Part shown: positions 8,135 to 16,201 of the stretch, piece by piece
How the letters are laid out: each line of letters begins with the position of its first letter
Numbering within the stretch: the stretch's first letter is position 1
Assembly: GCA_002373555.1 (NCBI GenBank)
Contig: DFKM01000011.1
Span: forward strand, 1-19,280
From: Lachnospiraceae bacterium UBA3645
GTDB taxonomy: Bacteria > Bacillota > Clostridia > Lachnospirales > Lachnospiraceae
Direction: 5' to 3'
DNA: 19,280 nt
The notes under the pieces: model-generated
The model's database searches: none
What the model saw: the letters and a program-made list of their open reading frames with translations, nothing else
Told to the model about the DNA's origin: nothing
Position numbers and translations under genes: made by a program

Positions 8135-9826
8135 TTACTGTACACTCTCCGCCATCGTGCCGACAGCGGTCTTCAGCGCGGTGATCCGCTCTGCGGAAAC
8201 CGTTTTATCATCGCTCAAAGTATAATAGTAGAACTTGATCTTCGGCTCCGTCCCGGACGGCCGCATCGCGAACCAGCTGCCGTCGGTCATGATCACCTTC
8301 AGTGCGTTCTGCGGCGGGATATCTTCGTAACCGTCGATATAATCGATCACTTTCGAGACTTTGAAATCTCCGTACGCCATCGGCTTCTCGTTCCGGAACA
8401 TATCCATGATCCGGCCGATCCGTTCCTGTCCTTCCTTGCCCTTCAGCACGATCGACACCTGCGCTTCAGCAAAATATCCGTACTTTTTATAAAGCGCATC
8501 CAGTGCGTCCAGCATGGACATTCCCTGTTTCCGGTAATAAGCCGCCATCTCCGTGATCAGCATACCGGCGGAGATGCCGTCCTTATCCCGCACTTCCTCG
8601 CCCGGCGCGCAGCCGATGCTCTCCTCATAAGCGAAGAAATAGTTATAGCCCTCCGCCTGCAGCGGCGGGATCTTTCCGCACAGATTCTTGAATCCCGTCA
8701 GCGCTTCAAATACGGAAATGCCGTAATCTCTGCAGATCGTCGCGCCGAATTCGCCGGTCACGATCGATTTGATCATTGCATCCTTTCCGGTCAGTTTTCC
8801 GTGTTCCTTCTTCGCCTGCGCCAGATAGGCGATGATCATGCCGCCGGTCTGGTTGCCGTTTAACGGAATATAGCCGCCGTTTCCGTCCGCCACTTCGATC
8901 GCCATGCGGTCGCTGTCCGGGTCGGTCGCGATCAGCACTTCCGCGCCGGTCTCGCGGCCAAGCTTTTCCGCCAGATCAAATGCTCTGGAATCCTCGGGAT
9001 TCGGATACGGAACGGTCGTAAAATCCGGATCGGGATCGCGCTGCTCCGGCACCAGCACAAAGTTCACAAAGCCTCTGGCGCCGGCCACTTCATGCATGGG
9101 AATGCTGCCGGCGCCGTTTAAAGGCGTATAGACGACCGGTACGGCCAGATCCAGTTCTTCATCCGGCCGCTGCGCCAGCGAGAGCACATAATCCAGATAG
9201 TCTTTGTCCATTTCCCCGCCAAGCATTACAAGCAGTCCGGCTTTCTCCGCTTCCTCCAGAGGCATCTTTTTAAAATCATCAAACAGATCCAGCTGCAGGA
9301 TTTCGGCAAGCATCCCGTCCGATACCGCCCCGGAGATCTGCGCGCCGTCCGCCCAGTAAACCTTGTAGCCGTTGTACTCCTTTGGATTATGGCTGGCGGT
9401 CATGTTGATGCCGGATACGGCGCCGCATTTCCGGATCGCATAGGAGAGCTCCGGTGTCGGCCGCAGCGAAGGGAACAGGTACACACGGATCCCGTTTCCA
9501 GTCAGGATCTGCGCAGCCAGTTCCGAGAATTCCTTTGAATGGTACCGGCAGTCGTAAGCGATCGCCACACCCTTCATCGGATCTGCTCCGGAATGCAGGA
9601 TATAATTCGCGATACCCTGGGTCGCCCTGCCGACCGTCAGTTCATTCATCCGGTTCGTGCCCGCGCCGCAGATCCCGCGCAGACCGGCGGTGCCGAATTC
9701 GATCTCCTGATAGAAGCGGTCGGTGATCTCCGCGTCATTTCCTTCGATCGCGAGAAGTTCCGTATAAAGAGGGTCGTTCTGATCCAGTTTGTCCAACCAG
9801 GCTTTATAAGTTGTCAATGCATCCAT
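8135..9826 (-). CDS. Phospho-sugar mutase (phosphoglucomutase/phosphomannomutase family)
   Basis: The 563-residue protein has the length and motifs of the PgcA-like alpha-D-phosphohexomutases, which interconvert hexose-1- and hexose-6-phosphates for glycogen, wall and exopolysaccharide precursors. EFGTAGLRG lies at 43-51. The active-site phosphoserine loop TASHNPKEYNGYK has Ser145. The Mg-binding loop DPDSDR lies at 302-307. The sugar-binding segment AYEESIG lies at 399-405, and the phosphate-binding RPSGTEPK at 522-529. The start is set at the ATG whose first base is 9826, where GGAG lies 5 bases upstream on the minus strand. The frame is open for 49 more codons, but that part covers the promoter and does not resemble the family. 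Whether glucose or mannose phosphates are preferred cannot be read from sequence. Confidence 0.94.
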   Translation of the reverse strand: MDALTTYKAWLDKLDQNDPLYTELLAIEGNDAEITDRFYQEIEFGTAGLRGICGAGTNRMNELTVGRATQGIANYILHSGADPMKGVAIAYDCRYHSKEFSELAAQILTGNGIRVYLFPSLRPTPELSYAIRKCGAVSGINMTASHNPKEYNGYKVYWADGAQISGAVSDGMLAEILQLDLFDDFKKMPLEEAEKAGLLVMLGGEMDKDYLDYVLSLAQRPDEELDLAVPVVYTPLNGAGSIPMHEVAGARGFVNFVLVPEQRDPDPDFTTVPYPNPEDSRAFDLAEKLGRETGAEVLIATDPDSDRMAIEVADGNGGYIPLNGNQTGGMIIAYLAQAKKEHGKLTGKDAMIKSIVTGEFGATICRDYGISVFEALTGFKNLCGKIPPLQAEGYNYFFAYEESIGCAPGEEVRDKDGISAGMLITEMAAYYRKQGMSMLDALDALYKKYGYFAEAQVSIVLKGKEGQERIGRIMDMFRNEKPMAYGDFKVSKVIDYIDGYEDIPPQNALKVIMTDGSWFAMRPSGTEPKIKFYYYTLSDDKTVSAERITALKTAVGTMAESVQ

Positions 9827-9920
9827 GAAATCTCCAATCCGCCGCCTGTATCCGGCAGCTGTTAAAACCGTGTTTTGTCTGTTCTTTACGGATATGAAAA
9901 TGCGGAAGATCCGCAAGACG

Positions 9921-9949
9921 ATTGTACTAAATTTCAGAAAATAATGCAA
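9921..9949 (-). promoter_or_regulatory. Sigma-A-type promoter for the phosphohexomutase gene
   Basis: On the minus strand TTGCAT (9949-9944) and TACAAT (9926-9921) are 17 bases apart. Both hexamers differ from consensus by one base. Transcription would start about 90 bases before the start codon at 9826. Confidence 0.65.
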
Positions 9950-10050
9950 CGGATGGAACGGCAGCGCTTGCAAAACGGATCCGAAATGGAAACGATTTGC
10001 TTAAAGGATATGGCAGAACCAAATTATATCTCAATAATATCGCAAAACGG

Positions 10051-10079
10051 TTGACTAATGGTCCGCTGTATATTATGCT
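10051..10079 (+). promoter_or_regulatory. Sigma-A-type promoter for the XRE-Uma2 gene
   Basis: TTGACT (10051-10056) and TATGCT (10074-10079) are separated by exactly 17 bases. The expected start near 10086 leaves a leader of about 70 bases before the ATG at 10156. Confidence 0.7.
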
Positions 10080-10155
10080 ATGTTTGTGGAACAGGCCGTC
10101 CGGAACAGAATAACAGATATGAGAGCAATTGGCTGTACGCAGAAGGGAAAATATC

Positions 10156-10998
10156 ATGACGATCGAGCAGATGAAAGCAAGAAAGAGGGAACTCGGGTTA
10201 AGCAATAAAGAACTGGCACAAAGATCCGGCGTGCCGCTCGGTACCGTGCAGAAAATCATGAGCGGTGCGACGGCCTCACCGCGCATGACAGCGATCCTCA
10301 AGCTGGAGAAGGTCCTTCGCCCGGTTGCGTCAGATCCGGTCATTCCGTCTGCGGAAACGCTGTCAGATGGTTTTCGGGAAGCAGGAGTTGTTTATGGAAC
10401 GTCTGCGGAAAAGAAGCAGCCGGCAGAGAAGAAACAGGGGGAATATACGTTGGACGATTATTATGCGATCCCGGACGACAGAAGGGTCGAGCTGATCGAC
10501 GGTGTGATCTATGATATGGCGTCTCCCGGCAACATTCATCAGGCTTTGTCCAGCGATATTTCCTGGCAGCTTCAGAATTATGTCAGCGCGAATCATGGCA
10601 GATGCATGGTCTATACTGCTCCCTTCGATGTACAGTTGGATATGGACAACCGGACTATGGTGGAGCCGGATATCGTCGTGATCTGCAATCACGACAGACT
10701 GAAGCGCTTCGGCTGTTTCGGCGCCCCGGAATTTGTCATCGAGATCCTGTCGCCTTCCACCAGGAAAAAAGACGTAACGATCAAGATCCATAAATATATG
10801 AATGCGGGCGTGCAGGAATACTGGATCGTGGATCCCCGGGACCGGAATGTCACGGTGATCCTGAATGAAGAGGAAGGCCCGGCGATTCGCGGGTATACTT
10901 TTGCAGACCGTGTTCCCGTCGGCATCTGGAACGGGGAATGCATGGTGGATTTTGCCGCCATTATGGAGCATATCGGGTTCCTGTACGAACTGGACTGA
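10156..10998 (+). CDS. XRE-type HTH domain fused to a Uma2 (DUF820) PD-(D/E)XK nuclease-like domain
   Basis: The 280-residue protein joins two domains. Residues about 1-56 are an XRE/Cro helix-turn-helix (SNKELAQRSGVPLGTVQKIMSG contains the recognition helix). A Lys/Glu-rich linker (about 80-97) precedes a Uma2/DUF820 domain at about 98-280. The Uma2 signatures are RRVELIDGVIYDM, VEPDIVVI with Asp172, and PEFVIEILSPSTRKKD with Glu196, then KIHKYMNAGVQEYWIVDP. These give the Asp, Glu and Lys positions expected for the restriction-endonuclease fold. Uma2 proteins are predicted nucleases of unknown role. The HTH could target the protein to its own operator or make it autoregulatory. The start at ATG 10156 follows AAGGG at 10143-10147, while an upstream TTG frame start has no support. 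The gene has its own promoter and terminator. Confidence 0.88.
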   Translation: MTIEQMKARKRELGLSNKELAQRSGVPLGTVQKIMSGATASPRMTAILKLEKVLRPVASDPVIPSAETLSDGFREAGVVYGTSAEKKQPAEKKQGEYTLDDYYAIPDDRRVELIDGVIYDMASPGNIHQALSSDISWQLQNYVSANHGRCMVYTAPFDVQLDMDNRTMVEPDIVVICNHDRLKRFGCFGAPEFVIEILSPSTRKKDVTIKIHKYMNAGVQEYWIVDPRDRNVTVILNEEEGPAIRGYTFADRVPVGIWNGECMVDFAAIMEHIGFLYELD

Positions 10999-11019
10999 CA
11001 GATATCCGTTTTTTCTGCA

Positions 11020-11055
11020 CAGCTGCTGCAACATGATCGTGCGGCAGCTGTTTTT
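11020..11055 (+). terminator. Intrinsic terminator after the XRE-Uma2 gene
   Basis: CAGCTGCTGCA (11020-11030) pairs with TGCGGCAGCTG (11040-11050) over 11 bases with one G-T pair, around a 9-base loop, and is followed by TTTTT (11051-11055). It lies 21 bases after the stop codon. Confidence 0.92.
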
Positions 11056-11119
11056 ATGCACATTGTTGGCGCTCTGACAGCATAAAATGTGTCACGCAAA
11101 AACGCAGTGAAAATTCTCC

Positions 11120-11147
11120 TTGACATTCTGTGCATATACTATATAAT
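11120..11147 (+). promoter_or_regulatory. Consensus sigma-A promoter for the XRE-cupin/potABCD unit
   Basis: A perfect TTGACA (11120-11125) and a perfect TATAAT (11142-11147) are 16 bases apart, so the promoter should be strong unless repressed. Transcription would start near 11154, at the left edge of the palindromic operator candidate. Confidence 0.85.
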
Positions 11148-11153
11148 CACATT

Positions 11154-11201
11154 CGCTGGTTTAGCTTTGCTAAACTTTCAGATTAGAATACTAAACCGGC
11201 G
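11154..11201. promoter_or_regulatory. Palindromic operator candidate at the transcription start
   Basis: GTTTAGC-ttt-GCTAAAC (11159-11175) is a perfect 7-base palindrome. A wider inverted repeat overlaps it: CGCTGGTTTAG (11154-11164) and CTAAACCGGCG (11191-11201), 11 bases with one mismatch. Three CTAAAC/GTTTAG half-sites thus sit just downstream of a consensus promoter and upstream of an XRE-cupin regulator gene. That is the expected place for an autoregulatory repressor site. As RNA, the half-sites could form two mutually exclusive hairpins. No binding data exist here, so the operator role is inferred. Confidence 0.6.
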
Positions 11202-11237
11202 ATGACAGTTTGAGGACGGAATTTCAAGCGAGGCTTT

Positions 11238-11771
11238 ATGGATATAGGAAGTAAAATCAGAGATCTCAGAATACAGAAAGGCCTGACGCAGGAGGAACTG
11301 GCGGACCGAGCCGAACTCACGAAAGGATTTATTTCCCAGCTGGAGCGTGATCTTACTTCACCGTCCATCACGACGCTGGCGGACCTGCTGCAGTGCCTGG
11401 GTACGAACATGGCGGAATTCTTCTCGGAGGAAGCGGATGAACCGATCGCTTTTACGGATGAGGACTACTTTGAAAAGACGGATCCGGAGCTGAAGAATAA
11501 GATCGAGTGGATCATTCCGAACGCGCAGAAAAATGAGATGGAGCCGATCCGTCTGACGCTGGAGCCCGGCGGAAGCACCTACCCGGACAACCCGCACGAA
11601 GGCGAGGAGTTCGGCTACGTGATCCGGGGCAGCATCACGCTTGTGATCGGGAAAAAGCGGATCAAAGTAAACGCCGGTGAGTCCTTTTACTACGTAGCGG
11701 AAAAAACACACCACATTGAATCGGAAAAAGGCGCGGTGCTCATCTGGGTCAGTACGCCGCCGTCCTTCTAA
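11238..11771 (+). CDS. XRE-cupin transcriptional regulator of the pot operon
   Basis: The 177-residue protein has an N-terminal XRE helix-turn-helix (about 6-62, with LTQEELADRAELTKGFISQL) and a C-terminal cupin_2 domain (about 105-175). The cupin shows HEGEEFGYVIRGS, then GESFYYVAEKTHHIE with His158 and His159. This architecture is shared with PuuR and other small-molecule-sensing repressors. The location 89 bases before potA, with no terminator between, suggests that it senses polyamines or a related amine and controls their uptake. That is inference from context. Its own ribosome binding site is weak (GCGAGG at 11228-11233), which may keep levels low. A consensus promoter and a palindrome lie directly upstream. 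Confidence 0.9.
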   Translation: MDIGSKIRDLRIQKGLTQEELADRAELTKGFISQLERDLTSPSITTLADLLQCLGTNMAEFFSEEADEPIAFTDEDYFEKTDPELKNKIEWIIPNAQKNEMEPIRLTLEPGGSTYPDNPHEGEEFGYVIRGSITLVIGKKRIKVNAGESFYYVAEKTHHIESEKGAVLIWVSTPPSF

Positions 11772-11860
11772 GGGTTACAGACCATTAAGAATGTTCAGGC
11801 TGCATCAGGCACCATGGATAAAGCTGCATTCGATCACATAAAGAAAAGAGGAAAATGTAC

Positions 11861-12937
11861 ATGCAGGCAAAAGAACTGATACATCTTGAGAACATCTCCA
11901 AGTCCTTCGACGGAGAACTGGTGCTTGACGAACTCGATCTCACGATCCGGGAGAACGAATTCCTGACGCTTCTTGGCCCTTCGGGCTGCGGCAAATCCAC
12001 CACGCTCCGGATCCTGGGCGGCTTCATTTCGCCTGACCAGGGCCGCGTGATCTTCGACGGACAGGATATCACGAATGTCCCGCCGAATAAGCGGAATCTG
12101 AATACGGTCTTCCAGAAATACTCTCTTTTCCCGCATATGAATGTGGAGGATAATATCGCTTTCGGGCTCCGGATCTCTGGGAAGAGCGACGCCTATATCA
12201 AAGATAAGATTAAATATGCTCTGAAGCTCGTGAACCTGGACGGATTCGAGAAGCGTTCCCCGCTGCTTCTGTCCGGCGGTCAGCAGCAGCGAATCGCGAT
12301 CGCGCGAGCCATCGTCAATGAGCCGAGGGTCCTGCTGCTCGACGAGCCGCTCGGTGCGCTTGATCTCAAGCTCCGCCAGGACATGCAGTATGAACTGATC
12401 CGCCTGAAGAACGAGCTGGGCATTACCTTCGTTTACGTTACGCATGATCAGGAAGAGGCCCTGACCATGTCGGATACGGTCGTTGTCATGAACCAGGGAT
12501 ATATCCAGCAGATGGGTACGCCCGAGGACATCTACAACGAACCGGAGAATGCTTTCGTGGCCGACTTTATCGGCGATTCCAACATCATCGACGGCATCAT
12601 GATCCATGATAAGCTGGTGGAGATCCTGGGCGTGAAGTTCGACTGCGTGGATTCCGGCTTCGGTGAATACAAGCCGGTCGACGTCGTGATCCGTCCGGAG
12701 GACGTTGTCCTGCGCGATCCGGGCAAGGGCATCATGGACGGCGTCGTCAGCCATATCATTTTCAAGGGCGTGCATTATGAGATGGAAGTCACGGCCGGCG
12801 GATTCGAATGGCTCGTACAGAGCACGGTCGGTCATCCGGTCGGTACCCCTGTGGGCATCTGGGTGGATCCTTTCAACATCCAGATCATGAACAAGCCCGA
12901 ATCCGATGACGAGAAGGCAGTGGGGGTAGAAGAATGA
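11861..12937 (+). CDS. potA: Spermidine/putrescine ABC transporter ATP-binding protein PotA
   Basis: The 358-residue ATPase energises polyamine import at the inner face of the membrane. Walker A GPSGCGKST lies at 39-47, signature LSGGQQQRIAIARA at 137-150, Walker B VLLLDEPLGALD at 157-168, and the H-loop THDQEEA at 194-200. A C-terminal TOBE regulatory region (about 275-340) contains VDVVIRPEDV. ATG 11861 is preferred as start because GAGG at 11848-11851 is 9 bases away. The alternative in-frame ATG at 11855 is only 3 bases from it and would add two residues. The stop overlaps the potB start in ATGA (12934-12937), indicating translational coupling. Confidence 0.95.
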   Translation: MQAKELIHLENISKSFDGELVLDELDLTIRENEFLTLLGPSGCGKSTTLRILGGFISPDQGRVIFDGQDITNVPPNKRNLNTVFQKYSLFPHMNVEDNIAFGLRISGKSDAYIKDKIKYALKLVNLDGFEKRSPLLLSGGQQQRIAIARAIVNEPRVLLLDEPLGALDLKLRQDMQYELIRLKNELGITFVYVTHDQEEALTMSDTVVVMNQGYIQQMGTPEDIYNEPENAFVADFIGDSNIIDGIMIHDKLVEILGVKFDCVDSGFGEYKPVDVVIRPEDVVLRDPGKGIMDGVVSHIIFKGVHYEMEVTAGGFEWLVQSTVGHPVGTPVGIWVDPFNIQIMNKPESDDEKAVGVEE

Positions 12938-13752
12938 ACAAAAGAAAGCTGCTTGCCGGACCGTATCTGGTCTGGGCGGCCGGGTTCATCATCCTGCCGC
13001 TGTTCATGATCCTGCTGTACGGATTTACGTCCGAAGACGGCGGATTTACATTCGCAAATATTGCCGCGATCGCCGATCCGATCCATCTGTCCGCGCTGGG
13101 ACAGTCGATCGTAATCGCTGCCGGAAGCACGGTGATCAGCCTGCTCGTGGCCTATCCGCTGGCTTATGTGCTCAGCAAAAGAGCCTCCGGAAAGGCCAGC
13201 ACGGTCATCATGATGTTCATCCTGCCGATGTGGATCAATTTCATGCTCCGCGTGCTGGCACTGCAGATGATCCTGGCGAATACCGGCATCCTGAACGGCA
13301 TCCTCGGTTTCTTCGGCCTGGAGCCGCTGCATCTTCTGTACAGCAGAAAAGCGATCCTGATCGGCATGACCTACGATTATCTGCCTTTCATGATCCTGCC
13401 GCTGTACAATGCGATGTGCAAGATCGACCGTGATCTGGTGGATGCGGCCGCGGATCTCGGCGCCGGAAGATTCATCATTTTCCGGAAAGTCATCCTGCCG
13501 CTTTCCATGCCCGGCGTGATCTCCGGGATTATCATGGTCTTCATCCCCAGCATTTCCGAATTCGCGATCGCCGATATCCTGGGCGGTTCAAAGATTTTGC
13601 TGATCGGAAATGTCATCGAACAGGAATTCAATCTGACCAACAACTGGAACCTGGGCTCCGGCCTGTCGCTCGTGCTCATGCTGTTCATCTTCGTCAGCAT
13701 GGCCGTCATGAATAAGACCGACGCGGATCAGGAGGCGCAGCTGTTATGGTAA
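12934..13752 (+). CDS. potB: Spermidine/putrescine ABC transporter permease PotB
   Basis: The 272-residue membrane protein has about six hydrophobic segments, the first at about 8-30. The permease EAA-type loop, DAAADLGAGRFIIFRKVILP, is followed by LSMPGV, the site that docks onto PotA. Length and order fit PotB, the first permease of the polyamine importer. It overlaps potA by 4 bases and potC by 7 bases (13746-13752). A GGGGG run at about 12922-12926 can act as ribosome binding site. Confidence 0.93.
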   Translation: MNKRKLLAGPYLVWAAGFIILPLFMILLYGFTSEDGGFTFANIAAIADPIHLSALGQSIVIAAGSTVISLLVAYPLAYVLSKRASGKASTVIMMFILPMWINFMLRVLALQMILANTGILNGILGFFGLEPLHLLYSRKAILIGMTYDYLPFMILPLYNAMCKIDRDLVDAAADLGAGRFIIFRKVILPLSMPGVISGIIMVFIPSISEFAIADILGGSKILLIGNVIEQEFNLTNNWNLGSGLSLVLMLFIFVSMAVMNKTDADQEAQLLW

Positions 13753-14561
13753 GCAAAGGACAGAAATTCCTGGAGAGATTTTATATCGGCTTCGTATTTT
13801 TCCTGCTGTATGCACCGATCCTGATCCTGATCGTGTGCTCATTCAACGCATCCAAGGCCAGAACGGTCTGGGGCGGATTTACATTCGACTGGTATCGAAG
13901 CCTTGCGCAGAACGCGGAGGTCATGGACGCAGTGCGCACATCGCTGGTGCTGACATTCTCGGCGGCGCTCATTGCCACCGTTCTCGGTACGCTCGCCTGC
14001 ATCGGCATGACGGTCATGAAAAAGAATCACCAGAATATCATCATGTCCGTGACCAATATTCCGATGCTGAACGCGGATATCGTGACCGGTATCGCGATCA
14101 TGCTGCTGTTCGTGCGTTTTGCCGGGCTCGGTATGGTCTCCATGCTGGCCGCACATATCACACTGGGCGTGCCTTATGTCATCCTGAATGTCATGCCGAA
14201 GCTGAAGCAGACGAACCGCAGCGCATATGAAGCCGCGCTGGATCTCGGCGCGACACCGACGTATGCTTTCCGCAAGATCGTGCTGCCGGATATCATGCCG
14301 GGCGTGCTGTCCGGTTTCCTGTTGGCGTTCACGATCTCGCTGGACGATTTCGTGATCACTTATTTCACGAAAGGCCCCGGGATCAATACCATTTCGACCA
14401 TGATCTACCAGCAGGTGCGGCGCGGAATCAATCCGGAAATGTATGCGCTCTCGACCATTCTGTTCCTGCTGATCCTGATCGTGCTGTGGATCGTGAACCG
14501 GATCCAGAATGATGAGCCGAAGGCAGTGAAGGCACAGGCGAAAGGCAAGGTGGCGGCATGA
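13746..14561 (+). CDS. potC: Spermidine/putrescine ABC transporter permease PotC
   Basis: The 271-residue permease has about six membrane segments (first at about 13-33), a conserved EAALDLGATPTYAFRKIVLP coupling loop and a following DIMPGV. It also has the family segment SLDDFVITYF near residue 199. It pairs with PotB to form the membrane channel. The start overlaps potB by 7 bases and the stop overlaps potD in ATGA (14558-14561). A basic, Lys-rich C-terminal tail would face the cytoplasm. Confidence 0.93.
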   Translation: MVSKGQKFLERFYIGFVFFLLYAPILILIVCSFNASKARTVWGGFTFDWYRSLAQNAEVMDAVRTSLVLTFSAALIATVLGTLACIGMTVMKKNHQNIIMSVTNIPMLNADIVTGIAIMLLFVRFAGLGMVSMLAAHITLGVPYVILNVMPKLKQTNRSAYEAALDLGATPTYAFRKIVLPDIMPGVLSGFLLAFTISLDDFVITYFTKGPGINTISTMIYQQVRRGINPEMYALSTILFLLILIVLWIVNRIQNDEPKAVKAQAKGKVAA

Positions 14562-15652
14562 AAAGATTCGTGAAAAATGTTTCGCTTCTGGCTGTAATGC
14601 TGCTTATGCTGACTGTGCTGGCTTCGTGTGCCGGAGACGGTTCGGGCGCAGCCGGCGGGGAGACGGCCGCCGCAGGCGGAGAGAATACGCTCGTCGTCTT
14701 CAACTACGGCGACTATATCGATTCGGAAACATTATCCATGTTCACGGAAGAGACCGGCATCAAAGTGCAGTATGAGCAGTATGTGACGCCCGAGGACATG
14801 TATACGAAATATCAGTCCGGCGCGATCCCCTACGACGTCATCTGCACATCGGATTACATCATTGAGAAGATGATCCAGGCCGGAGAAGTGCAGGAAATCG
14901 ACCGCTCCGGTATGGAATATTATGACAATCTGGATCCGGTCTATCTGGATTTCTGCAAGGCTTTCGACCCGGAAAACAAATATGCCGTGCCGTATTTCTG
15001 GGGCACGGTCGGTATCTGCTACAATACGGCGCTGGTGGACGAGGAGATCGACAGCTGGGATATCCTGTGGGATGAGAAGTATGCCGGGCAGCTGGTCATG
15101 GAGAACAGCATGCGCGACGCGTTCATCGTGCCGCTGAAGCTCGCCGGAAAGTCGATCAACACCAAGGATGAAGCTGAACTGCTGGAGGCGCAGGAACAGC
15201 TCAAGGTGCAGAAGCCGCTCGTCATGGCTTACATGGTGGATGAGAGCCGCGACGCGATGATCGCGGGCGACGCCGCGATGGCGGTCATCTATTCCGGCGA
15301 CGCGACCGCCGCTATGGAGTACAACGAGGATCTGGATTATGTTGTGCCGCAGGAGGGAAGCAACATCTGGTTCGACTGCTGGTTCATCCCGGATTCCTGC
15401 AGGCATAAGGAGAACGCGGAGAAGTTCATCGACTTCATGAACCGCGAGGATATCGCCGCGATGAATTTCGATTATGTTTATTACGGCACGCCGAATAAGG
15501 CGGTGTATGATTCATTGGATGAAGAGACCAAAGAGGATACGACGATCTTCCCGGATGAGGAGGCACTGATGCGGTGCGAGGTGTACCAGTATCTGGGCGA
15601 AGAGACGGAGAAGTTCTATAACCGGCTGTGGAAGGAACTGAAGGCGTATTGA
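14558..15652 (+). CDS. potD: Spermidine/putrescine-binding lipoprotein PotD
   Basis: The 364-residue protein is the extracellular substrate receptor of the polyamine importer. The signal peptide ends in a lipobox LASC with Cys24, so it is lipid-anchored, as expected in a Gram-positive cell. A Gly/Ala-rich tether (25-42) precedes the binding fold. VVFNYGDYID (46-55) is the usual start of mature PotD. IPYDVICTSD, VPYFWGTVGICYN and NIWFDCW follow. Trp271 and Asp273 in the last motif correspond to the Trp-x-Asp that contacts the amine groups in E. coli PotD. It is the last gene of the operon. No terminator follows: only 3 bases separate its stop from the first MITE-like element. Confidence 0.94.
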   Translation: MKRFVKNVSLLAVMLLMLTVLASCAGDGSGAAGGETAAAGGENTLVVFNYGDYIDSETLSMFTEETGIKVQYEQYVTPEDMYTKYQSGAIPYDVICTSDYIIEKMIQAGEVQEIDRSGMEYYDNLDPVYLDFCKAFDPENKYAVPYFWGTVGICYNTALVDEEIDSWDILWDEKYAGQLVMENSMRDAFIVPLKLAGKSINTKDEAELLEAQEQLKVQKPLVMAYMVDESRDAMIAGDAAMAVIYSGDATAAMEYNEDLDYVVPQEGSNIWFDCWFIPDSCRHKENAEKFIDFMNREDIAAMNFDYVYYGTPNKAVYDSLDEETKEDTTIFPDEEALMRCEVYQYLGEETEKFYNRLWKELKAY

Positions 15653-15655
15653 GGA

Positions 15656-16201
15656 TGTTGTGAATTCCCACCCCTCTCTATCCTCCTTTTCGCATCGCGC
15701 GTTAGCGTCCTGCGGGTAGCATGACCTTACGGTCAGGAACAGATAAGAGGAAAGAAGATAAAGGGAAAAAGCCCCGAAGGGCTAAAATAATATACCGGAT
15801 AATCCCGGATAAAAGATGGAGTCTACTGCTGTGCAGTGGACTCCTATTGTTTTGCACGCTCAGGCGCCGCGGGGCTTAAGAATAGGAGATTAATTAAGGA
15901 AAAGAGCCCGAAAAAGCACGTATTTCCGTGCTTTGCATGCATCAATCTCTCTGTTTCTTTTCCGCTTTTGAAGAAAAGAAGATGGTGCGATGCTGTGCAG
16001 AATAGGATGGATGGAGCGTCCGATCTGCTTCGGATAAAAGACTGTTTTAGGTTATCTGGAGCGTCCGCTCTGCTTCAGATATAAGACTGTTTTAGGTCAT
16101 CTGGAGCGTCCGCTCCATGTTTAGCACACTTTTAAGGTCCGGCGAAGGACGAGGATAGAAGGAAGTGCGAATTTGAGGATAAGAGGGGGTGCGAATTAAC
16201 A
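15656..16201. mobile_element. MITE-like element, copy 1 (546 bp)
   Basis: Copy 1 begins TGTTGTGAATTCCCACCCC and ends GGGGGTGCGAATTAACA. The outer ~40 bases at each end are imperfect inverted repeats: reversed, the right end reads TGTTAATTCGCACCCCC and then TCTTATCCTC, against TCTCTATCCTC on the left. The ends have the TGT...ACA form common to retroviral-integrase-like DDE transposons. The interior has no credible gene. It holds hairpins: TGACC-ttac-GGTCA (15722-15735), AGCCC-cgaa-GGGCT (15770-15783), a 12-bp stem GGAGTCTACTGC-tgt-GCAGTGGACTCC (15818-15844), and AAAGCACG...CGTGCTTT (15914-15935). It starts 3 bases after the potD stop. No target-site duplication was found. Confidence 0.65.
16013..16116 (+). 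repeat. 45-base tandem repeat inside MITE-like copy 1
   Basis: GGAGCGTCCG starts units at 16013, 16058 and 16103. The first two full units are 45 bases and share GACTGTTTTAGG. The third is cut after GGAGCGTCCGCTCC, itself a perfect 6-bp inverted repeat around TC. Copy 2 has only the last unit, so the array expanded in copy 1 or contracted in copy 2. Confidence 0.8.

Larger units (their letters stand above)
9827..10155. other. Divergent intergenic region
   Basis: This 329-base gap lies between the minus-strand phosphohexomutase gene and the plus-strand XRE-Uma2 gene. It holds one promoter in each direction (listed separately). On the leader of the minus-strand gene there is a short hairpin, TGCGGATCTTCCGCA (9901-9915 in plus coordinates). 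No small gene or other conserved structure was recognised in 9950-10050. Confidence 0.6.

Noticed and set aside
9827..9973. 49-codon N-terminal extension of the phosphohexomutase
   Set aside because: It covers the promoter and leader. ATG at 9826 has a proper ribosome binding site and gives the family length.
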